From Lysinibacillus pakistanensis (GTDB taxonomy: Bacteria; Bacillota; Bacilli; Bacillales_A; Planococcaceae): a DNA stretch of 64,000 nt. Below are positions 11,873 through 22,773 of the stretch, one piece after another. The stretch lies in the NCBI GenBank assembly GCA_001312325.1, contig BBDJ01000004.1, forward strand, positions 124,001 through 188,000. The letters run 5' to 3'. The notes beneath the pieces were generated by a model, which was given only the letters and a program-made list of their open reading frames with translations, searched no databases and was not told where the DNA came from. Position 1 is the first letter of the stretch; each line of letters begins with the position of its first letter. A program made the position numbers and the translations under genes.

Positions 11873-12152
11873 ATGGCTGTTAATAAAAAAAATACCTCTT
11901 CGCAAATGTGTAGCTACTGGAGAAATGCTACCCAAAAAAGAAATGATTCGTGTTGTTCGTTCAAAAGAGGGTGAGGTAAGTGTGGATATTTCTGGAAAGA
12001 AATCCGGACGTGGTGCTTATGTCTCTAAATCAGAGGAGGCAGTTGAAATCGCTCGTAAGAAAAATGTTTTAGGGCACCAACTTGATGTAAAAATACCTGA
12101 AGAAATATACGATGAACTACTATTGTTGATTCGTAGGGAGTCTATTATATGA
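11873..12152 (+). CDS. rnpM: RnpM/YlxR RNA-binding protein (frame-broken)
   Basis: DUF448 family, described in Bacillus as an RNase P modulator. The N-terminus MAVNKKIPLRKCVATGEMLP appears after removing one extra A at 11885-11892; the rest (KKEMIRVVRSKEGEVSVDISGKKSGRGAYVS) fits the family, including the GRGAY block. ATG start with GAGAGGAAAGGTGA upstream. Repaired length is 92 residues. The neighbouring A6 run (CCCAAAAAAG) is intact. The stop overlaps the ylxQ start (ATGA), so the two are translationally coupled. Confidence 0.92.
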
Positions 12153-12457
12153 TCCAGCAAGCAGTGTTTAATTTGCTTGGAATCGCGGCAAGAGCCCGTA
12201 AAGTCATTTCAGGAGAAGAGTTAGTAGTAAAGGAAGTCCGCAATGGTAATGCTAAGCTTGTACTGCTTGCAAACGATGCTTCTAAAAACTCTAGCAAGAA
12301 AATTCAAGATAAATGCACGTACTACAACGTTGAGTATCATGTAATTGGTGATCGTTATGATCTAGGACATGCTACAGGTAAGGAGGCCCGAGTGGCTTTA
12401 GCTATTACCGATAAAGGTTTTGCAAGTAAATTGTCTAGTCTACTCAACGAAAAATAA
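12149..12457 (+). CDS. ylxQ: L7Ae-family ribosomal/kink-turn protein YlxQ
   Basis: Intact 102-residue member of the L7Ae/L30e/S12e/Gadd45 fold, whose members bind kink-turn RNA. Visible features: LLGIAARARKVISGEELVVKEVRNG, VLLANDASKNSSKKI, then the C-terminal TGKEARVALAITDKGFA. It overlaps rnpM by four bases and precedes infB by 14 bases, the standard Bacillales position. Its exact RNA target is not evident from sequence. Confidence 0.93.
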   Translation: MIQQAVFNLLGIAARARKVISGEELVVKEVRNGNAKLVLLANDASKNSSKKIQDKCTYYNVEYHVIGDRYDLGHATGKEARVALAITDKGFASKLSSLLNEK

Positions 12458-12471
12458 TCGGGGGTGAGCAG

Positions 12472-14757
12472 ATGACCAAAATCAGAGTTCATGAATATGC
12501 AAAACAAGTGAATAAAACGAGTAAAGAGGTTATTGAAGCACTAAGTAAATTAAATGTGAGTGTAACAAATCATATGTCTATGTTAGAAAAAGACATTGTG
12601 TCGAAGTTAAACCAAACATTTAGTACATCAGGAAAAAAAAGAAGTGAAACAACCTACTCAAAACGTATCACAAAGAACACAACCTAATGGCCAACAAAAA
12701 CCACAGCAATCGATGAAAAGGCAAGAAGGACAAAAGCAGCAATCTGCTACTTCTAAGCTAGAGCAAACAATCAGCAACAATCGCACCAAAACTCAAATTC
12801 GTCTAACGAAAAATCTAAGAATACAAAAGGTAATCAAAATCGAAATATGACACAAAATAATAATAATAACAATAATAATAATCGTAGAGGTGGCGGTGGT
12901 TTTAACCAACGTCCAAAACCAGGAATTCATGGTGGCAAACGTCGCCATCCAAAAACACATCAACCATCAATACCAGTGAAACAAAAGGAATTACCAGAAA
13001 AAAATTACGTTTGTTGAATCACTATCTGTTGCGGAATTAGCCAAAAAAACTACATCGTGAACCATCAGAAATCATTAAAAAGTTATTTATGCTTGGTGTA
13101 ATGGCAACAATTAACCAAGAATTAGATAAGGATGCAATTGAATTAATTTGCGCAGACTACGGTGTAGAAGTTGAAGAAGAAATCCGTGTAGATATTACGG
13201 ATTTAGAAACACACTTCGAACAAACAGAAGAAGTAACGAGGAGGAATTATCAGAACGTCCTCCAGTTGTAACAATTATGGGTCACGTTGACCATGGTAAA
13301 ACAACATTATTAGACTCAATTCGCCATACAAAAGTTACAGCAGGAGAAGCTGGTGGTATTACACAGCATATTGGTGCCTACCAAGTAACTGAAGGTGACA
13401 AAAAAAATTACGTTCCTTGATACACCAGGTCACGCTGCTTTCACAACAATGCGTGCACGTGGGGCAAAAGTAACAGACTTAACAATTTTAGTGGTAGCTG
13501 CAGATGATGGTGTCATGCCACAAACAGTAGAAGCTATTAACCACGCAAAAGCTGCAGAAGTACCAATTATTGTTGCTGTCAATAAAATGGATAAACCTTC
13601 AGCGAACCCTGATCGTGTAATGCAAGAATTAACAGAGCATGGTCTTGTTCCAGAGGCATGGGGCGGAGATACAATTTTTGTACCAATTTCCGCATTAAAA
13701 GGTGAAGGCATTGATACATTGCTTGAGATGATTTTACTTGTTGCAGAAGTTGGGGAATTAAAAGCAAATCCTAACCGCCTAGCAATAGGTACCGTTATTG
13801 AAGCACAGCTTGATAAAGGTCGTGGTTCCGTTGCAACACTATTAGTACAAGATGGCACACTAAAAGTAGGTGACCCAATTGTTGTTGGTCATACTTATGG
13901 TCGAGTACGTGCGATGGTAAATGACAAGGGGCGTCGTGTGAAAGAGGCTGGACCATCAACGCCAGTAGAAATTACGGGCTTAAATGATGTACCGCAAGCT
14001 GGAGACCGCTTCGTTGTTTTTGAAGATGAAAAAACAGCACGTCAAGTAGGTGAAACACGTGCAATGTCTGCCATACAAGCACAACGCTCTGAAAAACAGC
14101 GCGTAACATTGGATAATTTATTTGAACAAATGAGCCAAGGTGAAATGAAAGAGCTTAACCTTATCGTGAAGGCTGACGTTCAAGGTACTGTTGAAGCTAT
14201 GGCTGCATCTTTAATGAAAATTGATGTGGAAGGCGTTAACGTAAAAATTATTCACACTGGCGCAGGGGCAATTACAGAGTCAGATATTTCTCTTGCTGCT
14301 GCATCAAATGCCATTGTAATTGGTTTTAATGTTCGCCCAGACGTTAATGCAAAACGTGCTGCTGAACAAGAAGGCGTAGATATTCGCTTACACCGTATTA
14401 TCTATAAAGTAATCGAAGAAATAGAACAAGCGATGAAAGGTATGCTTGATCCAGAATTCGAAGAAAAAAATTATTGGTCAAGCAGAAGTTCGACAAACAA
14501 TTAAAGTATCAAAAGTTGGTACAATTGCTGGTTCATACGTAACAGAAGGTAAAGTAACGCGTGATTCTGGCGTACGTGTAATCCGTGACAATGTAGTAAT
14601 TTTTGAAGGTGAATTAGATACACTTAAACGCTTCAAAGATGAAGTAAAAGAAGTTGCAAAAGGATACGAATGTGGTATTACAATTACAAACTTCAACGAT
14701 ATTAAAGAAGGCGATATTATTGAAGCCTATATTATGGAAGAAGTTAAACGCGTCTAA
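12472..14757 (+). CDS. infB: Translation initiation factor IF-2 (frame-broken)
   Basis: GTPase that delivers fMet-tRNA to the ribosome. N-terminal IF2N domain ([14 protein letters not shown]), a low-complexity Gln/Asn linker with an AAT-rich run near 12853-12883, a second IF2N domain, the GTPase domain ([10 protein letters not shown]-loop, DTPGH, NKMD), then domains II-IV. Extra-A breaks at 12633-12640, 12998-13004, 13043-13049, 13400-13407 and 14464-14470. Two apparent one-base losses occur near 12760 and 13235, each restoring frame. Repaired length is about 760 residues. GGGGGTGAG precedes the ATG. The stop overlaps ylxP (TAATG). Confidence 0.95.
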
Positions 14758-15035
14758 TGATTGTCTACGCAGAGGTTGAATTCATCATTCAAACTGCCCA
14801 TTCGTTAAAGGAAAAACGTGCTGTCCTACAGCGTATGATTACCCGCACAAAGCAAAAGTTTAATGTATCCATTGCGGAAATTGACCATCAAAATGTATGG
14901 CAGCGCACAAAATTAGCACTTGTTGCTGTTTCTTCTTCAAAAGAAGCGGCCGAGCGAGAAATTAATCATGCGCTTCATTTCTTACAGTCAAATCCGTCAT
15001 GGGAACAGCTCAATGTGTGGCGAGATTATTTATAA
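14757..15035 (+). CDS. ylxP: YlxP, DUF503 family protein
   Basis: Intact 92-residue protein of the DUF503 family, with the typical start [25 protein letters not shown] and the central AEIDHQNVWQRTKLALVAVSS. The start codon overlaps the infB stop (TAATG), so it is probably coupled to infB. The family is conserved next to rbfA across Bacillales; its function is not settled. Confidence 0.9.
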   Translation: MIVYAEVEFIIQTAHSLKEKRAVLQRMITRTKQKFNVSIAEIDHQNVWQRTKLALVAVSSSKEAAEREINHALHFLQSNPSWEQLNVWRDYL

Positions 15036-15133
15036 GTAACAAAAGATAGCTGTGTCATTTATATGTTGAGATCATTTCAATACATCTAAAAGAGTAAGCA
15101 CACTATCTGGAATCGAAATAGAGGTGACAAATT

Positions 15134-15476
15134 ATGTCTCTACGCTCAAACCGTGTTGCTGAGCAAATGAAAAAAAGAACTCGGTGATATTCTTGGCCGT
15201 AAAATAAAAGATCCGCGTGTTGGATTTGTTACTGTTACGGGTGTTGAGGTAACAGGTGATTTACAGCAAGCGACTATTTATATTACAACTTTAGGCAATG
15301 AACGTGAACGAGAAGAAACACTAAAAGCTTTAGTAAAGGCTTCTGGTTTTATTCGTTCAGAAATCGGTTCACGTATTCGATTACGCCGTACACCAGAATT
15401 AATCTTTGAATTTGATTCATCGATTGAATATGGAAACCGTATTGATACATTGTTACGAGGTTTACACAAAGAATAA
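15134..15476 (+). CDS. rbfA: Ribosome-binding factor A (frame-broken)
   Basis: Helps late 16S rRNA processing and 30S maturation; binds the 30S neck. The KH-like fold is visible: [50 protein letters not shown], and the C-terminal [20 protein letters not shown]. One extra A at 15170-15176. Repaired length is 113 residues. ATG start with GAGGTGAC eight bases upstream. It is separated from ylxP by about 100 bases, so it may have its own promoter. Confidence 0.94.
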
Positions 15477-15579
15477 GTAAAAGATAAAGAGTCTGCCACA
15501 TGCATATTCATGCAGGCAGGCTTTTTATTGTAGGAAAAAAATTGTTGATTTGGCAACAAAAAAGTTTGGGAGGAGCTAT

Positions 15580-16467
15580 ATGAACGGTATTTTACCGCTT
15601 TGGAAGGAACGTGGCATGACAAGCCATGATTGTGTTTTTAAATTACGAAAAATTTTACGCACAAAAAAAGTAGGACATACAGGTACTCTTGATCCAGGTG
15701 TAGAGGGTGTTCTACCAATTTGTATTGGACAGGCAACAAGGATTGCAGAGTATTTAACAGATGCAGGAAAAACCTATGAAGCTATTATTTCTATAGGTCG
15801 AACAACGACAACTGAGGATGCAGAAGGTGAAACAGTTGAACAGGATACCAACATCAAGCAATTCACTCGAGGTCAATTATTAGAGGTGCTAGCTTCTTTA
15901 ACAGGAGTGATTGAACAAACACCACCTATGTTTTCTGCGGTCAAAGTCAATGGTAAACGGCTTTATGAATATGCACGTAAAGGGGAAACCGTTGAAAGAC
16001 CGACACGTCAGGTTACAATTTATGCTTTAGAGCTTTTAGATGAGATCGAACTATATGAAGGGCAAGAAATTACGTTTCCAGTTCGCATAGCTTGTAGTAA
16101 GGGCACATATATCCGCACATTAGCCGTACAAATAGGGGAAGCACTTGGTTATCCTGCACATATGCAAGAGCTTGTACGCACAGCCTCAGGCACATTTACA
16201 CAAGAAAATTGCTTTACATTGGGACAGGTAGCTGAGCTGATGGAAGCTGAACAAATTGATAGATGTATTTTACCAGTTGAGTATGCATTAACAGACTTTC
16301 CATATATTGAAATTACTGCTGCTAATGAAAAAGAAATTTTCAATGGACAAGTGCTTCCGGCAGATACATTATTAAAGATACATGATAAAATTGTTTTTGG
16401 AATCAATGGGAAAGCAATGGCGGTTTATCAACCACATCCAACGAAGGAAGTTGATGAAACCACATAA
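15580..16467 (+). CDS. truB: tRNA pseudouridine-55 synthase
   Basis: Makes pseudouridine 55 in the T arm of tRNAs. Intact. I start at ATG 15580 because GGGAGGAG lies just before it and MNGILPLWKERGMTSHD is the conserved N-terminus; upstream in-frame TTG codons have no such site. The catalytic motif GHTGTLDPGVEGVLPICIG contains the essential Asp. KGTYIRTLAVQIGEALGYPAHM and a C-terminal domain follow. 295 residues. It precedes ribF by 34 bases. Confidence 0.96.
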   Translation: MNGILPLWKERGMTSHDCVFKLRKILRTKKVGHTGTLDPGVEGVLPICIGQATRIAEYLTDAGKTYEAIISIGRTTTTEDAEGETVEQDTNIKQFTRGQLLEVLASLTGVIEQTPPMFSAVKVNGKRLYEYARKGETVERPTRQVTIYALELLDEIELYEGQEITFPVRIACSKGTYIRTLAVQIGEALGYPAHMQELVRTASGTFTQENCFTLGQVAELMEAEQIDRCILPVEYALTDFPYIEITAANEKEIFNGQVLPADTLLKIHDKIVFGINGKAMAVYQPHPTKEVDETT

Positions 16468-16501
16468 AATGTTTCCGACGATAGAGTAGGAGGATTTTTG
16501 T

Positions 16502-17454
16502 ATGGAGGTCATTCATTTAAAATACCCGCATCAACTACAGCAACGAGAAAGCATGCAGCCTTATTCATTAGCAATTGGCTTTTTTTGATGGTGTACATAG
16601 AGGGCATCAGGCAGTTATCAAGGCAGCGAAGGAAGAAGGGGACAAGCGTCAAATTTCGACTGCAGTGATGACATTTGATCCACATCCTTCTATAGTCCTT
16701 GGTGGACGAAACGAAAAGGTTTTTTTTATATTACATTGCTACAGCAAAAATTGCAACTGTTTCAAGAACAAGGCGTGGATACGGTATTTGTCGTACATTT
16801 TACTTCAGACTTTGCCAAGCTTTCTCCAGCAGCCTTTATTGATACGTTTATCCGTGGATTAAATATCCAACATGTTACAGCAGGCTTTGATTTCTCCTTT
16901 GGTGCATTTGGAAAGGGCACAATGGAGGAGATGCGTGCTTTGAGTAATGGCGATTATGGTGTGACGATTGTTGAAAAGAAAAAGGATGATATTGAAAAAA
17001 TTAGCTCTACACGAATTCGTAAACTTTTACAGGAGGGTGACATGGAAGCTGCAAGAATGCTGCTAGGTCGACCTTTTGAAATCGCAGGTATTGTTATACA
17101 TGGTGATAAGCGAGGACGTACTATAGGCTTCCCTACTGCAAATGTTCAAGCACTAGAGGCACTTATATTCCAGCAAGCGGTGTCTATGCTGTCCGTTTAT
17201 TTGTACAAAATAATTGGTATGATGGCGTATGTAATGTGGGCTACAAACCAACATTTAAAGACCCAAATGATAAGCAATTATCCATTGAGGTCCATATATT
17301 AAACTTCGAAAAGAGCATCTATGGCGAAGAAGTACATGTTGCTTGGTATAAACGTATTCGAAGTGAACGTAAATTTGATGGTATTGAAGCATTAAAGGCA
17401 CAAATTGAAAAGGATAAACAGGAAGCGATCGACTATTTTAATGCTTTCCAATAA
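16502..17454 (+). CDS. ribF: Bifunctional riboflavin kinase/FAD synthetase (frame-broken)
   Basis: Phosphorylates riboflavin to FMN, then adenylates it to FAD. N-terminal nucleotidyltransferase domain: LAIGFFDGVHRGHQAV with the HxGH motif, and ISSTRIRKLLQEGD. C-terminal kinase domain: GRTIGFPTANV, then NVGYKPTF. Breaks: extra T at 16580-16586; a T8 run at 16720-16727 where either six or nine would restore frame; one missing base near 17163 (CTTAT for CTTTAT). Repaired length is about 316 residues. It is the last gene of the nusA-infB group. No FMN riboswitch was seen nearby. Confidence 0.93.
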
Positions 17455-17648
17455 AACGGTTAAACATGGTCAATGTGCTGTGTTTTTCTGCTTCGGTATT
17501 TGAATAGAATTACGTTATCACTTGCTTGACCTTTTGATTTATGGTAACATTCATAAGTGCATAATGCTTAACCTTAGCTCGGTATATCGATGACTCCAAC
17601 GTGTACTGTGCTAATGGGGATTTATTATAATTTAGGAGGTCCATACAA

Positions 17649-17919
17649 ATGGCTATTTCAAAAGAACGTAAAAACGAAATTATCGCTGAGTACCGCACCC
17701 ACGAAAGTGACACTGGTTCACCAGAAGTACAAGTTGCAGTGTTAACAGAGGAAATTAATGCTCTAAACACACACTTACGTACTCACAAAAAAAGATTTCC
17801 ACTCTGAGCGTGGTCTTCTAAAAATGGTAGGTCGTCGTCGTCACTTATTAAAATTTCTTCGTGAAACTGACGTACAACGTTACCGTGAACTAATTAACCG
17901 TTTAGGCTTACGTCGCTAA
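17649..17919 (+). CDS. rpsO: 30S ribosomal protein S15 (frame-broken)
   Basis: Primary 16S rRNA-binding protein of the 30S platform. Start [20 protein letters not shown], then [38 protein letters not shown] and a basic C-terminus ending INRLGLRR. One extra A at 17787-17793. Repaired length is 89 residues, exactly normal. AGGAGG is eight bases before the ATG. A clear terminator follows. Confidence 0.96.
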
Positions 17920-17946
17920 TTTAAAAGCGGGATTTCTCCTGTTTTA

Positions 17947-17985
17947 GACTATAGACAACTTTGTTTGTCTATGGTCTTTTTTTGT
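17947..17985 (+). terminator. Intrinsic terminator of rpsO
   Basis: GACTATAGACAA (17947-17958) pairs with TTGTCTATGGTC (17965-17976), one T-G pair, six-base loop, followed by a long T run. Confidence 0.85.
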
Positions 17986-18094
17986 TTTTTTAGTCAGGTT
18001 AGTAACAAAAATATTACACTTGAAAAAGGAAATATTTCGCAACTAAATTGAGAGGTTATCAACATAACATAATGAGTTAGTCATAAAAGTCCTT

Positions 18095-18197
18095 ATTCCC
18101 TGGAAAGAATTTGCTCAGGGTCGATTCATATGTTGCATTTTTACAATGGTCATGATCCTATTGGATTGGGCCGCTTCATCATGCCAATCTTTTTTTA
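18095..18197 (+). ncRNA. Candidate orphan RNA or leader ending in a terminator
   Basis: CCCTG at about 18099 pairs with CAGGG at about 18117 around a 13-base loop; then GATTGG (18164-18169) pairs with CCAATC (18184-18189), directly followed by T8. No gene lies between the rpsO terminator and this one, so the transcript ending here would be noncoding or an attenuated pnp leader. No good promoter was identified. Confidence 0.35.
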
Positions 18198-18482
18198 TAC
18201 TTCTTTGGTTATCTATGCTTAAACTTTACTATGCACCTAACTTTCATTATACTAGAAAGATGTGGTATGATAACCTATTGTGTAAACCTGCAGTTGAAAA
18301 TAATGTTTTATCCATTATTTCCTATCAGGAAGGATTATTTTAAGTCAAATTCATATAACAAAAGTATAAAAGTGCTTTTTCAATAAAATATAAAAATAAA
18401 TCTTAAATAAATTGGCAATAATTGATTTTAAATGTATGATTATTTCATGAAATATTTTTAGCATAGAACAAGCATTTTTGGT

Positions 18483-18518
18483 ACACTTACTATTAGTACA
18501 TACAGACGAAGTAAGTGT
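18483..18518 (+). promoter_or_regulatory. pnp leader hairpin
   Basis: ACACTTAC (18483-18490) and GTAAGTGT (18511-18518) form a perfect 8-pair stem with a 20-base loop just upstream of the pnp ribosome binding site. TATAAT occurs at 18521-18526 but without a good -35, so I do not call a promoter. In Escherichia coli pnp is autoregulated through a leader stem; similarity of role here is inference. Confidence 0.4.
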
Positions 18519-18543
18519 TTTATAATAGAGAGGGGTTCATTGA

Positions 18544-20660
18544 ATGAACGAGAAGAAAGTCTATTCCTACGAATGGGCTGGCCGTCCACTTGTAATTGAA
18601 GTTGGACAGTTAGCAAAACAAGCAAATGGAGCTGTATTAGTACGCTATGGCGATACTTCAGTACTTTCAACAGCAACAATGTCAAAATCACCAAAACCAC
18701 TTGATTTCTTCCCATTAACAGTAAACTATGAAGAACGCCTATATGCTGCAGGTAAAATTCCTGGCGGCTTTATTAAACGTGAAGGTCGTCCATCTGAAAA
18801 AGCGATTCTTGCAAGCCGTCTAATCGACCGTCCTATTCGTCCGATGTTCCCAGATGGGTTCCGTAATGAAGTCCAAGTAATTTCTATGGTTATGTCCAAT
18901 GATCCGAATTGTACGTCTGAAATGGCAGCTATGGTTGGTTCCTCATTAGCACTAGCTATTTCCGATATCCCATTCGACGGACCGATAGCAGGTGTACAAG
19001 TTGGCTATATTGATGGTGAATTCATCGTGAACCCAACAGTGGAACAATCTAATCATTCAACTATTCATTTATCTGTAGCTGGAAACAAAGATGCTATCAA
19101 CATGGTTGAAGCAGGTGCACTTGAAGTTCCAGAGGAGGTAATGTTAGAGGCCATTATGTTTGGTCATGAAGAAATTAAAAAAAATTATTGCTTTCCAAGA
19201 GCAAATTGCTGCTGAAGTAGGAAAAGAAAAATTACCAGTAACATTATTTGAAATTAATGAAGAGATTCAAGCAGATATAAAGGCAGCTTGTGAGTCTGAC
19301 ATGCATGATGCCATTCAAACAGCGGAAAAACATGCTCGTGATGAAGCGATTCAAGCAGTAAAAGATCGTGTTATTGCTTCTTACGAAGAGCAAGAGGCTG
19401 ATGATGAAACAATGAAGCAGGTTTATACGATTCTAGATAAGATGGTAAAGGATGAAGTACGCCGTCAAATTACAGAAGATAAAATTCGTCCAGATGGTCG
19501 TAAACTTGATGAGATTCGTCCTCTTTCATCAGAAACAGGATTATTACAGCGTACGCATGGTTCAGCACTATTTACACGTGGACAAACACAAGCATTGTCA
19601 ATTTGTACTCTAGGGGCACTTGGAGATGTGCAAATTATTGATGGATTAGGTGTGGAAGAATCTAAACGTTTCATGCATCATTATAACTTCCCTCAATTCT
19701 CAGTTGGGGAAACAGGACCGATTCGTGGACCAGGTCGTCGTGAAATCGGACATGGAGCGCTAGGAGAACGTGCACTTGAAGCGGTTATTCCAGATGAATC
19801 TGTATTCCCATATACGATTCGTTGTGTATCGGAAGTGCTTGAATCGAATGGTTCTACTTCTCAGGCTTCTATCTGTGCCTCCACGTTAGCAATGATGGAT
19901 GCGGGTGTTCCATTAAAAGCACCTGTAGCAGGTATTGCAATGGGTCTTATTAAAAAAAGGTGAGTATTACTCCATCTTAACAGATATTCAAGGAATGGAA
20001 GATCACCTTGGAGATATGGACTTTAAAGTTGCAGGTACAGCTAAAGGTGTAACGGCTCTACAAATGGACATTAAAATCGATGGATTATCTCGCAATATTT
20101 TAGAAGAAGCATTAACACAAGCTAAAATTGGGCGCATGCATATTTTAGAATCAATGCTTGCGACACTTGCTGAACCACGTGAAAAATTATCTGAATTTGC
20201 ACCGAAAATTGTCATTGTGAAAATTAACCCTGATAAAATCCGTGATGTCATTGGACCAGGCGGTAAACAAATTAACAAAATTATTGAAGAAACTGGGGTA
20301 AAAATTGATACAGAGCAAGACGGTACAATTTACATCTCTTCTGCAGATGAAGAAATGAATGCACGTGCAAAACAAATTATTGAAGATATCGTACGTGAAG
20401 CAAAAGTAGGGGAGTACTACTTATCGACAGTGAAGCGTATTGAAAAATTCGGTGCATTCTGTGAAATCTTCCCAGGTAAGGATGGTTTACTTCATATCTC
20501 TGAAATCCAAGAGGAACGTACAAAGCAGGTAGAAGATGTTTTAAAACTTGGTGATCAATTACTTGTAAAAGTGATTGAAATCGACAAGCAAGGACGTGTG
20601 AATTTATCTCGTAAAGTTGTTATTCAAGAGGAAAAAGAGCGCGCTGAGCAAGGAAAATAA
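18544..20660 (+). CDS. pnp: Polyribonucleotide nucleotidyltransferase (frame-broken)
   Basis: 3'-5' phosphorolytic exoribonuclease of the degradosome-like network. Two RNase PH domains ([20 protein letters not shown] to the linker; then [20 protein letters not shown] with [17 protein letters not shown]), a KH domain ([20 protein letters not shown]) and an S1 domain ([20 protein letters not shown]). Two extra-A breaks, at 19177-19184 and 19952-19958. Repaired length is 704 residues. ATG start with AGAGGGG upstream. Monocistronic with its own terminator. Confidence 0.97.
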
Positions 20661-20672
20661 TAGGGAATAGCA

Positions 20673-20703
20673 AAGGCTGCGTATGTTGCGCAGCCTTTTT
20701 TTA
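20673..20703 (+). terminator. Intrinsic terminator of pnp
   Basis: AAGGCTGCG (20673-20681) pairs perfectly with CGCAGCCTT (20689-20697), seven-base loop, followed by T7. Confidence 0.9.
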
Positions 20704-20724
20704 AATCAAGATGGAGGGAATTTT

Positions 20725-21949
20725 ATGGTACAAGTACATACATGTGACAATGGTGTGCGTATTGTGTCTGAGCAAATTGATCATGTAAGATCGGTAGCTT
20801 TAGGCATTTTTGTGAATGCAGGTTCTCGCTATGAATTACCTGAAGAAAATGGAATTACTCATTTTATTGAACACATGCTGTTTAAAGGAACAGCAACGCG
20901 CACTGCTCGTCAAATTGCTGAAGAATTTGATCGTATTGGTGGAGAATTAAATGCTTTTACCTCTAAGGAAAATACATGCTATTATGCTAAAGTTTTAGAT
21001 CATCATGCAGAGCTTGCAGTCACAATACTTGCTGATATGTTCTTTAACTCTACATTTGCAGAAGAGGAGTTAGAGAAGGAACGACAAGTAGTATTAGAGG
21101 AAATCTTAATGAGTGAAGATGCACCAGATGACGATGTACATGAAAAGTTATGGGAAGTAATGTATCCAAATGATGCGCTTGGTCGTCCAATACTAGGCAC
21201 TGCTGCTACATTAAAAACATTTTCAGCAGATATGATTCGCGCTTATATGGCTAAACACTACGGCCCGAAATCAGTAGTTATTTCATTAGCAGGCAATATT
21301 TCCGAAAAACTCCTACAAACAATAATTGATTTATTTGGACAATACCAAGCATCTCCTCTTGAGGTTGCACCAGAATTAACAAACCCACAATTTCATCCAG
21401 GAGAGATAACAAAAATACGTGATACAGAGCAAGCACATGTAGCAATCTCTTATCCAGCAATGGGTGTAAAAGATCCAGATATGTATAGTTTTATAGCTCT
21501 TAATAATATAATTGGGGGCAATATGAGCTCTCGCTTATTCCAGGAAGTTCGTGAGGAACGAGGCTTGGCTTATACGATTTTTTTCCTACCAATCCTGCTA
21601 TGCTGACGTCGGAGCATTTACGATTTATGGTAGTACAAGTCGTCAACAATTATCACAGCTCCAGCACACAATTGATGCGACATTACTTGATATTGTGGCT
21701 GGCGGCGTAACAGAGGAGGAGCTTGATAATACGAAGGAGCAGCTTAAGGGCAGTTTTGTGCTTGGATTAGAGGGGACTGGTGCTCGGATGAATCGTAATG
21801 GTACAAGTGAACTGGTACATGGAAAGCATCGCTCTGTGGACGAGGTACTAACAGCTATTGATGCAGTTTCAATGGCGTCAGTGGAACGCCTAATTGCGAA
21901 AATATTAAAAGCGGAGCCAGCCATCGCCATAATTGGCCCTGAGGCATAA
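20725..21949 (+). CDS. mlpA: M16-family zinc protease, processing-peptidase type (frame-broken)
   Basis: Related to mitochondrial processing peptidase; in Bacillus the gene is ymxG/mlpA. The inverted zinc motif is HFIEH (HxxEH), with the downstream Glu in the ELEKERQVVLEEI block. The C-terminal M16 half (GSTSRQQLSQLQHTIDATLLD onward) lacks the zinc motif, as usual. One extra T at 21578-21584 splits YTIFSYQSCYADVG. Repaired length is 407 residues. ATG start with ATGGAGGGA upstream. In Bacillus the next gene is ymxH; here a reverse-strand operon intervenes. Confidence 0.93.
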
Positions 21950-22000
21950 ATATTCCGAAATTAAAGTTTAGCCCATATAACTAAGGTTTTTGAGGGCACT

Positions 22001-22049
22001 AAAAAAGTCGGTTTGCCACAAAAAAATGTGATGCAAATCGACTTTTTTT
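22001..22049. terminator. Bidirectional terminator between mlpA and the reverse operon
   Basis: AAAAAAGTCGGTTTGCCACA pairs with TGTGATGCAAATCGACTTTTTT with a few mismatches. The A-rich left side and T-rich right side let it work on both strands, between two convergent genes. Confidence 0.8.
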
Positions 22050-22143
22050 AAGTTTTTTTCAACTTTAACAAAAGACAGATCTCTACTATAAAAAATGAAA
22101 TTGTCAGTGCCCACCCGTTTTTGGTTGCCTATTTCTATCTCTT

Positions 22144-22761
22144 TTAATAAACCTCTTTTGCTAAATACAATGTCAAGCTTTTATGGAAAATAAAAATGCT
22201 AATGATAAGACTGATAATTGTTGGGACTAAAATGATCAATAAATTGGCTGCTACTAGTGATAAATAGTAATGAATTGGAAAATTGATGATAAAAATAATG
22301 AGAATAGCAATGATCATCCTAAAATTACGTATCCCCTTCGTCTCTTCTAGATGATGGATATAAAACTGTGTACAGATGAGCAGAGAGGCACTGCTAATAT
22401 AAGCAAAATACATGGCGAAATGCTCTGAGAAATTTTCGTTCGCAGCGGTTTGTGAAAAATAAGCTGGTGCCATTAGGAAAAATAGCAATATTACGATTCC
22501 ATAGCAATATAGATAATCAGCCTGAAGCTGTGTTTTTTTTAGTTAACGGGAGACAATTAACAAACAATTCCCAGTTAATTTTATAATCACTATCATATAG
22601 TCCCCCAACAATGGAAGCGGAAAAAAAACAACCGCAAAAATGCCTATTGAGGGATTGTCTAAATAAGGTATATCCAAGAAACTGATAATAGCACTTATGA
22701 TAACTACAAAAAAAATTGACCATTTTTGTACCATTATTCTTTGTAAAAGTAGAGCTTGCAT
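22144..22761 (-). CDS. ABC-2 type membrane protein of YtrA-like operon (frame-broken)
   Basis: Hydrophobic protein of about 205 residues with roughly six membrane spans (KWSIFFVVIISAIISFLDI, GIVILLFFLMAPAYF, MIIAILIIFIINFPIHYYLS, LIILVPTIISLIISIFIF). It fits the ABC-2 permease group (compare KINWELFVNCLPLTKKQL with the matching segment of the neighbour). Last gene of the reverse operon. Two breaks: an A8/T8 run at 22621-22628 where six or nine is needed, and one extra base at 22533-22540. The specific substrate cannot be told. Confidence 0.7.
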
Positions 22762-22773
22762 GAACTCCCTCCT

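Larger units (their letters stand above)
17920..18543. other. rpsO-pnp intergenic region
   Basis: A 624-base gap without a convincing gene; the one open frame (18146-18343) has no ribosome binding site and unlikely composition. It contains the rpsO terminator, a second terminator not tied to any gene (18164-18197) with a small hairpin before it, and a pnp leader hairpin (18483-18518). Confidence 0.55.

Noticed and set aside
12853..12883. AAT-rich triplet run as a possible microsatellite or CRISPR-like repeat
   Set aside because: It encodes the Asn-rich linker of IF-2 in frame; such linkers are normal for this protein.
13430..13858. 142-codon reverse-strand frame inside infB
   Set aside because: Antisense shadow of the IF-2 GTPase domain; no start signal and no recognisable protein.
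16468..16501. FMN riboswitch before ribF
   Set aside because: The gap to truB is only 34 bases, too short for the aptamer, and ribF is read from the upstream operon.
18146..18343. Open frame between rpsO and pnp
   Set aside because: No ribosome binding site, crosses a terminator hairpin, and the product looks random.
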